Shown in pieces: positions 6,992 to 9,993 of a stretch of DNA of 9,993 nt. This DNA comes from an uncultured Saprospiraceae bacterium (GTDB taxonomy: Bacteria > Bacteroidota > Bacteroidia > Chitinophagales > Saprospiraceae). Every line of letters starts with the position of its first letter. Positions within the stretch are counted from its first letter, which is position 1. The position numbers and the translations under genes were made by a program. The stretch is taken from assembly GCA_937959095.1 (NCBI GenBank), contig CALGLY010000539.1, positions 1-9,993 of the forward strand, in the 5' to 3' direction. Under the pieces are notes generated by a model that was given only the letters and a program-made list of their open reading frames with translations, was not told the DNA's origin and made no database searches.

Positions 6992-7188
6992 GTTTTGTTA
7001 AAATTTGATGTGTATTTCTAAAAGTAAAGAACAAGAATTACTCCTTACTTGTATTGTTAAAGACGGCAACACTTGCTAAAAGTATCATAAAAAAAAGCCT
7101 CAATCTGCTCGATAATGGCATAAAGTGGCTATTTTCGTTAAAATGCGTCTTATTTTTAGATAAGAGACTAGCAAATCAAAAAATTATA
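6992..7188. promoter_or_regulatory. Divergent promoter region between the OmpA-family and TIR-like genes
   Basis: This 197-bp spacer must contain promoters for both directions. A one-mismatch match to the Bacteroidota -7 box TAnnTTTG lies on the minus strand at 7019-7026 (TACTTTTA) for the OmpA gene. On the plus strand TATTTTCG and TATTTTTA occur within 60 bp of the TIR start. None has a well-placed -33 TTG, so exact sites are uncertain. The plus-strand frame is open from TTG 7054, but I treat that part as leader. Confidence 0.35.
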
Positions 7189-8571
7189 ATGTCAGCAGCA
7201 ACAGCAGGGATATATCTAGAGTGTCTATATACCGAAGCCGATGAAGCCTTGAAGAATACCTTCGCGCCACATCTAGAGGTCTTGCGAAAGGCGGGTTTTA
7301 TTGATGGCATTCATTATACACCACTCCTAGAATACCCGAAACTAACCGAAGACCGCCTAGAGCATACTGATATTTTCATTATACTGATAAGCGCAGATTT
7401 GTTGGCTTCCGAATTTATGCAATCTATCAAATTGCAAAATATCTTGCACCGCGATGAAGCACATGCACTTGAACTAATTCCTATTTTGCTGCGCGAATGC
7501 GATTTGGAACATAGTATTTTTGATGCTTTTGAATTATTGCCAACGGAGAATAAAGCCGTTGTTAGTGAACACTGGCACAATCCCGATCAGGCGTTTTTAG
7601 CCATCGGTGATGAACTAAAGATTATCACCCAAGAACGTCGCTCTACGAAAACCGAACTCGAAAAAGATTGGGCAGTCACGCAAGGTAGCCGCAGCTTGAT
7701 GACTTATGATACTTTCCTAGAAAAACATACCGATAGCAAATACAGCCCGATTGCACAAGAAGAAAAAGATCAGATTCGGGAAGAACAACTGTGGGTGAAG
7801 GTGGAGCGCGATAGCAATATGAGTACGCTCCTGAATTACCTACAAAAAGCCCCTTTGCAAGCTTATCGCGATGAAGCATTGGAGCGTATCATTGCACTCC
7901 GTCAAGATGAAGAAATCGTTTGGAAAGATGCGAAAAAGAATAACGAACTTGCCTTCTTTATGGATTATAAACGCCGCTTTCCCAAAGGCGCGCACCGCGA
8001 TCAGGCTGATTTCTTTATCGAAAATTTCCTACTTACCCCTTTCGACTACAATGAAAAAAAACTAAAAACCGAAGGCTACTATCTACAAAAACTTGCCCTC
8101 GAAGAACTCAGTACAAAAGAATATCTCTCTATGGATATGATTGTACAATATACCGAGTATAGTCGGCGTGTGCTGAAAAAAATGATTGGTACATTAGGTG
8201 GGCAAGCCTCTTTACTTAGCATGATTGCCTATGGTATCGTAGGGATTGTAGTGATTTTGATGTGCTTGCAATACTACTTTGTGCCGCCAAGTGAAATCAC
8301 CGTGCCTTCACTTATTCGCTTTATTATCCCTATCGTTTTATCGAGTCTGGTAGCGACTACTATTCTAAATGTTTCCAATGTCATAGCACGCGACGCGCTT
8401 ATCTGTAAAGAAGAATTGGATAGTCTAAAACGAAAAAAAGTCATGCTACAAACCGCCTTCATTCTGCATGACAAGCGCACGATTAGTAGCCTCCTGAAAA
8501 GTCTGCTAGAAATAGAACAACGCAGCTCAAATATCCATAAGAAACAATTACGCGACTACTTTGGCTTGTAG
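7189..8571 (+). CDS. TIR-like domain protein with W-x-x-A/P-type helical repeats and two C-terminal membrane helices
   Basis: This 460-residue protein is read from ATG 7189 (MSAATAGIYLECLYTEADE). An in-frame TTG at 7054 would add 45 residues outside the TIR fold. Residues 6-148 align by eye with bacterial TIR domains: first strand and TEADEALKNTFAPHLEVL, then DIFIILISADLLAS (61-74), ELIPILLRECDLEHSIF (95-111), LLPTENKAVV and the closing DQAFLAIGDELKIITQ. The expected catalytic Glu in the helix after the S-x-D-x-L-x-S strand is Lys81, and the GxxW loop is not recognisable, so NADase activity is doubtful. Three related helical repeats follow at about 160-197, 201-238 and 244-281, each starting with Trp and ending in a basic/Pro then Ala-rich helix (for example RRFPKGAHRDQA). 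Two membrane helices lie at about 342-365 and 372-398, then a charged cytosolic tail. No partner such as a SIR2 or SLOG gene is beside it. Its function is unknown; signalling or defence are possibilities. Confidence 0.75.
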   Translation: MSAATAGIYLECLYTEADEALKNTFAPHLEVLRKAGFIDGIHYTPLLEYPKLTEDRLEHTDIFIILISADLLASEFMQSIKLQNILHRDEAHALELIPILLRECDLEHSIFDAFELLPTENKAVVSEHWHNPDQAFLAIGDELKIITQERRSTKTELEKDWAVTQGSRSLMTYDTFLEKHTDSKYSPIAQEEKDQIREEQLWVKVERDSNMSTLLNYLQKAPLQAYRDEALERIIALRQDEEIVWKDAKKNNELAFFMDYKRRFPKGAHRDQADFFIENFLLTPFDYNEKKLKTEGYYLQKLALEELSTKEYLSMDMIVQYTEYSRRVLKKMIGTLGGQASLLSMIAYGIVGIVVILMCLQYYFVPPSEITVPSLIRFIIPIVLSSLVATTILNVSNVIARDALICKEELDSLKRKKVMLQTAFILHDKRTISSLLKSLLEIEQRSSNIHKKQLRDYFGL

Positions 8572-8640
8572 GACGGTGGACGGTCGCCCTTCGGGCTTGA
8601 CGGTGGACGGGCAGTTATCTTTGATAACTTTGACGGTGAG
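8572..8640. repeat. GACGGTGGACGG short repeats with small hairpins
   Basis: GACGGTGGACGG occurs at 8572-8583 and 8599-8610, and a partial GACGGTGAG at 8632-8640. Small hairpins lie between them: GCCC-TTC-GGGC, and AGTTATC-TTT-GATAACT at 8613-8629. The array begins directly after the TIR-like stop codon, which shares its final G with the repeat edge. It is GC-richer than the surrounding spacer. Confidence 0.7.
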
Positions 8641-8641
8641 G

Positions 8642-8671
8642 AACTCAATTTTTTTGTATAAAAATAGAGTT
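8642..8671 (+). terminator. Possible terminator-like hairpin after the TIR-like gene
   Basis: Arms 8642-8653 and 8660-8671 (AACTC-A-ATTTTT) pair over 12 positions with one A-A mismatch, around TTGTAT. It is A/T-rich and lacks a strong U-tract downstream, so it is weak. It is the only structure in the spacer before rbfA that could end the TIR transcript. The remainder, 8672-8790, shows nothing I can assign beyond the presumed rbfA leader. Confidence 0.35.
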
Positions 8672-8790
8672 GGATTGAATTATTTTGTGTTTTCTGTGTT
8701 CATAAGGGAAATGATAGACGATAGACGGCTCAGGATAAATAGAAGATATCCAAATGAAGGCGGGCTAACGTTTGCTAAAATAAATAAAAA

Positions 8791-9153
8791 ATGGGGTCGA
8801 AACGACAACTACAGGTAGGAGAGGTAATTAAACGAAATTTCGGTATCGTCCTGCAACAAGAAGGGAGCTATGTACATGATGCAAAAGCCCTCGTAACGGT
8901 AACAGATGTAAAAATGTCTCCCGATTTAGGTATCGCAAAGATATATTTGAGCGTCTATAATGTAGTAGACAAGCAAAGTGTCATCTTAGAGTTGGAGGAA
9001 AACTACGCACGTTTGCGGCAACTCTTGGGGCAGCGCGTGCGTAAACACCTACGCCGTGTCCCTGATATCGCCTTCTACTTGGATGATACGTTGGATGAAA
9101 TGTATCGTCTGAATAATCTCTTTGATCATTTAGGAGATAAAAAAGAAGAATAA
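8791..9153 (+). CDS. rbfA: Ribosome-binding factor A
   Basis: RbfA is a small KH-fold protein that binds the 30S subunit near the 5' end of 16S rRNA. It acts in 16S maturation and cold adaptation. The 120-residue product starts at ATG 8791 (MGSKRQLQVGEVIKRNFG). It shows the family pattern throughout: an N-terminal helix ending before LQQEG, the strand ALVTVTDVKMSPDLGIAKIYLSVYN (quoted in two parts: ALVTVTDVKMSPDL at about 32-45, then GIAKIYLSVYN), a central helix with LEENYARLRQLLGQRVRKHL, and the closing RRVPDIAFYLDDTLDEMYRL. Length is normal for Bacteroidota RbfA. The nusA/infB/truB neighbours of Proteobacteria are absent, as is common in this phylum. The next gene in the same direction is the broken four-helix-bundle gene, starting 20 bp after the stop. 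Confidence 0.93.
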   Translation: MGSKRQLQVGEVIKRNFGIVLQQEGSYVHDAKALVTVTDVKMSPDLGIAKIYLSVYNVVDKQSVILELEENYARLRQLLGQRVRKHLRRVPDIAFYLDDTLDEMYRLNNLFDHLGDKKEE

Positions 9154-9155
9154 AT

Positions 9156-9173
9156 AATGGAGAATTGAAAATT
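9156..9173 (+). repeat. Dispersed GGAGAATTG-type repeat, copy B (left edge of the four-helix-bundle cassette)
   Basis: AATGGAGAATTGAAAATT fills the gap between the rbfA stop and the ATG of the four-helix-bundle gene and touches that ATG. It is a direct repeat of part of copy C at 9692-9718. Confidence 0.8.
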
Positions 9174-9690
9174 ATGAAGTCTAATGTGATAAAAGAAAAG
9201 ACATTTGCTTTTGGAAAACGTATAGTCAAACTCTGCGTCTACCTAGAAGGGAGCAAAAAAGAATTTGTTTTATCTAAGCAATTAAAAAAGAGTGGTACTG
9301 CACCTGGAGCTTTAGTACGAGAAGCCGAACACGCTGAAAGTAAAAAAGATTTTATCCATAAAATGAGTATTGCCCTCAAAGAGGCTAACGAGACAGAGTA
9401 CTGGCTGCACATGTTGAAAGAAGGAATTTAGGCAATTCACAAGAATAAATTATACATTTCATACTGCTCTTTTTCCTTCTAATTCATCTTAAAAAAGCCT
9501 TATGTAGCTAGGCTATACGCGGTTTTTGAAGATGAATTAGAAAAAAAAATAACTAATCTAAAATTGTACAATTTATTTTTGCGAATTGCCTTATATTTCT
9601 GAAAAAGAATTTGCTTCTATTCATCCTGATTGCGAAGAAATTATCAAAATTTTGGTAGCTATACTCAAATCCTCCAAAAAAAAAGACTAA
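9174..9690 (+). pseudogene. Four-helix-bundle protein (23S rRNA intervening-sequence type), interrupted by a 160-bp element
   Basis: ATG 9174 opens an 85-codon frame (MKSNVIKEKTFAFGKRIVKL) that matches the start and first three helices of the four-helix-bundle/IVS-protein family: FAFGKRIVKLCVYL, VLSKQLKKSGTAPGALVREA and FIHKMSIALKEANETEYWLH. It stops at TAG 9429-9431, where an inserted element begins. The missing fourth helix lies beyond the element at 9592-9690 (YISEKEFASI, then CEEIIKILVAILK), ending at TAA 9688-9690. Removing the element and one TTA joins the halves in frame as LKEGI-YISEK and gives 117 residues, the usual family length. These proteins are found within 23S rRNA intervening sequences and as free-standing genes. 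Their biochemical role is poorly known, and related folds (Avd) serve diversity-generating retroelements. The truncated 85-residue product would lack helix 4 and probably not fold normally. An upstream TTG at 9165 lies inside repeat B and is not preferred. Confidence 0.88.
9431..9590. mobile_element. 160-bp MITE-like fold-back element inserted in the four-helix-bundle gene
   Basis: The ends are 26-bp inverted repeats (9431-9456 and 9565-9590) that begin GGCAATTC and match at 23 of 26 positions; all three differences are transitions. The insertion is flanked by the 3-bp direct repeat TTA (9428-9430 and 9591-9593). Inside, a perfect 14-bp inverted pair (9477-9490 and 9529-9542, TTCTAATTCATCTT) and an apical TAGC/GCTA stem allow nearly the whole element to fold back. 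There is no ORF of useful length, so mobility would need a transposase elsewhere. A 3-bp TTA/TNA-type duplication occurs in some IS5-family groups, but the family cannot be assigned from this copy alone. Confidence 0.88.
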
Positions 9691-9691
9691 A

Positions 9692-9718
9692 TAATTGAAA
9701 ATGGAGAATTGAAAATTT
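9692..9718 (+). repeat. Dispersed GGAGAATTG-type repeat, copy C (right edge of the four-helix-bundle gene)
   Basis: The core AATTGAAAATGGAGAATT (9693-9710) continues into GAAAATTT. It begins two bases after the stop codon of the restored four-helix-bundle gene. It is in direct orientation to copy B and in inverse orientation to copy D. Confidence 0.8.
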
Positions 9719-9784
9719 CCTATCAATTGGTTAGTGAGATTTTTGAACGTTTAAAACGTCTAGGCAATTTCCTCTACATGTCAT

Positions 9785-9816
9785 AATTCTCCATTTTCAA
9801 TTCTCCATTCTCAATT
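9785..9816 (-). repeat. Dispersed GGAGAATTG-type repeat, copy D (inverted)
   Basis: The first 18 bp (9785-9802) are the exact reverse complement of 9693-9710. The rest extends the pattern with a further CTCCATTCTCAATT unit. Copies C and D could form a hairpin with a 74-nt loop. Copy D ends 7 bp before the start of the next gene. Confidence 0.8.
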
Positions 9817-9823
9817 AAAAAAA

Positions 9824-9993
9824 ATGCGTTTATTTGAATTAATACAGAAGGAGCTGAGTCATTTCCTAAATCGCTTGCGTCCCAATCGCTCTAAGCAAGC
9901 CTACCGTCCTGCGAAGGCATCGGATATCGTGCGACGAGGGAAACGAAGTACCGAACCCACGCCAGTCGCATTGCCGCCTACAAAAAGTCCGAA
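9824..9993 (+). CDS. Unrecognised protein, N-terminal part (runs off the window)
   Basis: ATG 9824 follows an A-rich leader (AATTAAAAAAAATG) and the frame is open for 56 codons to the edge. The visible N-terminus is MRLFELIQKELSHFLNRL, then a very basic stretch (RPNRSKQAYRPAKA, then DIVRRGKRS) and a Pro/Thr-rich segment (TEPTPVALPPT). There is no signal peptide. A basic region followed by a Pro-rich linker is often seen ahead of a membrane helix or a DNA- or envelope-binding domain, but nothing here identifies a family. Codon use looks like its neighbours, unlike the AT-rich repeat spacer just before it, which supports a real gene. Confidence 0.6.
   Translation, partial: MRLFELIQKELSHFLNRLRPNRSKQAYRPAKASDIVRRGKRSTEPTPVALPPTKSP

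Noticed and set aside
7054..7188. 45-codon N-terminal extension of the TIR-like protein from a TTG
   Set aside because: The TIR fold starts right after ATG 7189, the extension has no family match by eye, and it would use the divergent promoter region as coding sequence.
7189..8571. Thoeris or CBASS-type defence system
   Set aside because: No ThsA-like SIR2/SLOG gene, nucleotide cyclase or other partner lies in the window, and the TIR catalytic residue appears lost.
8561..8818. An open plus-strand frame spanning the spacer between the TIR-like gene and rbfA
   Set aside because: It overlaps both neighbours in other frames, is largely built from the GACGGTGGACGG repeat and A/T-rich spacer, and its translation looks like no protein.
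9165..9173. TTG start for the four-helix-bundle gene
   Set aside because: It lies inside the dispersed repeat; the family's usual N-terminus (M-K-x-N-V-I-K-E-K) begins at ATG 9174.
9174..9690. Avd component of a diversity-generating retroelement
   Set aside because: The fold family is related, but no reverse transcriptase, template repeat or variable repeat is visible here.
1..9993. CRISPR array, tRNA or rRNA genes
   Set aside because: No regularly spaced direct repeats of CRISPR type, no tRNA cloverleaf and no rRNA sequence were recognised on either strand.

Overview
The window looks like chromosomal DNA of a Bacteroidota bacterium. It is moderately AT-rich, starts lack strong Shine-Dalgarno sequences, and gene content fits the phylum: a secreted family-2 glycosidase, an OmpA protein with thrombospondin type-3 calcium repeats, an MltD-like transglycosylase with LysM repeats, RbfA, and a four-helix-bundle (23S rRNA intervening-sequence type) protein. 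The genus cannot be fixed from the sequence.

Layout. The left 7 kb is on the minus strand: a class II aldolase/adducin gene cut by the window edge (1-332), an MltD-like murein lytic transglycosylase (667-2130), a large secreted GH2-like protein (2623-5523) and an OmpA-family protein (5984-6991). Spacers of about 330 to 490 bp separate them, so they are probably separate transcription units. Convincing intrinsic terminators follow mltD and the OmpA gene. From 7 kb the strand flips. A TIR-like membrane protein (7189-8571) diverges from the OmpA gene. It is followed by rbfA (8791-9153), a broken four-helix-bundle gene (9174-9690) and the start of an unrecognised gene (9824 to the edge).

The transglycosylase, the glycosidase and the OmpA protein all act in or beyond the cell envelope. 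The TIR-like protein has two predicted membrane helices near its C-terminus. RbfA is a housekeeping ribosome-maturation factor.

The most notable signal is at the right end. The four-helix-bundle gene is interrupted by a 160-bp fold-back element (9431-9590) with 26-bp imperfect terminal inverted repeats and a 3-bp TTA target duplication. Removing the element plus one TTA restores an uninterrupted 117-codon frame of normal family length. The broken gene is itself bracketed by copies of an AATGGAGAATTGAAAATT-type repeat, one just before its start and one just after its stop. Another copy, in inverted orientation, lies further downstream, and a solo copy lies downstream of mltD. This suggests a repeat-bounded cassette later hit by a MITE-like element. 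Other spacers hold several further repeat families: a 106-bp palindrome, a CCCGCCTG-N9-CGGGCAGGTT repeat, GACGGTGGACGG repeats and a pair of covarying hairpins. Two proteins also look catalytically altered: the TIR domain has Lys where the NADase Glu is expected, and the GH2 protein lacks the canonical Asn-Glu acid/base motif.
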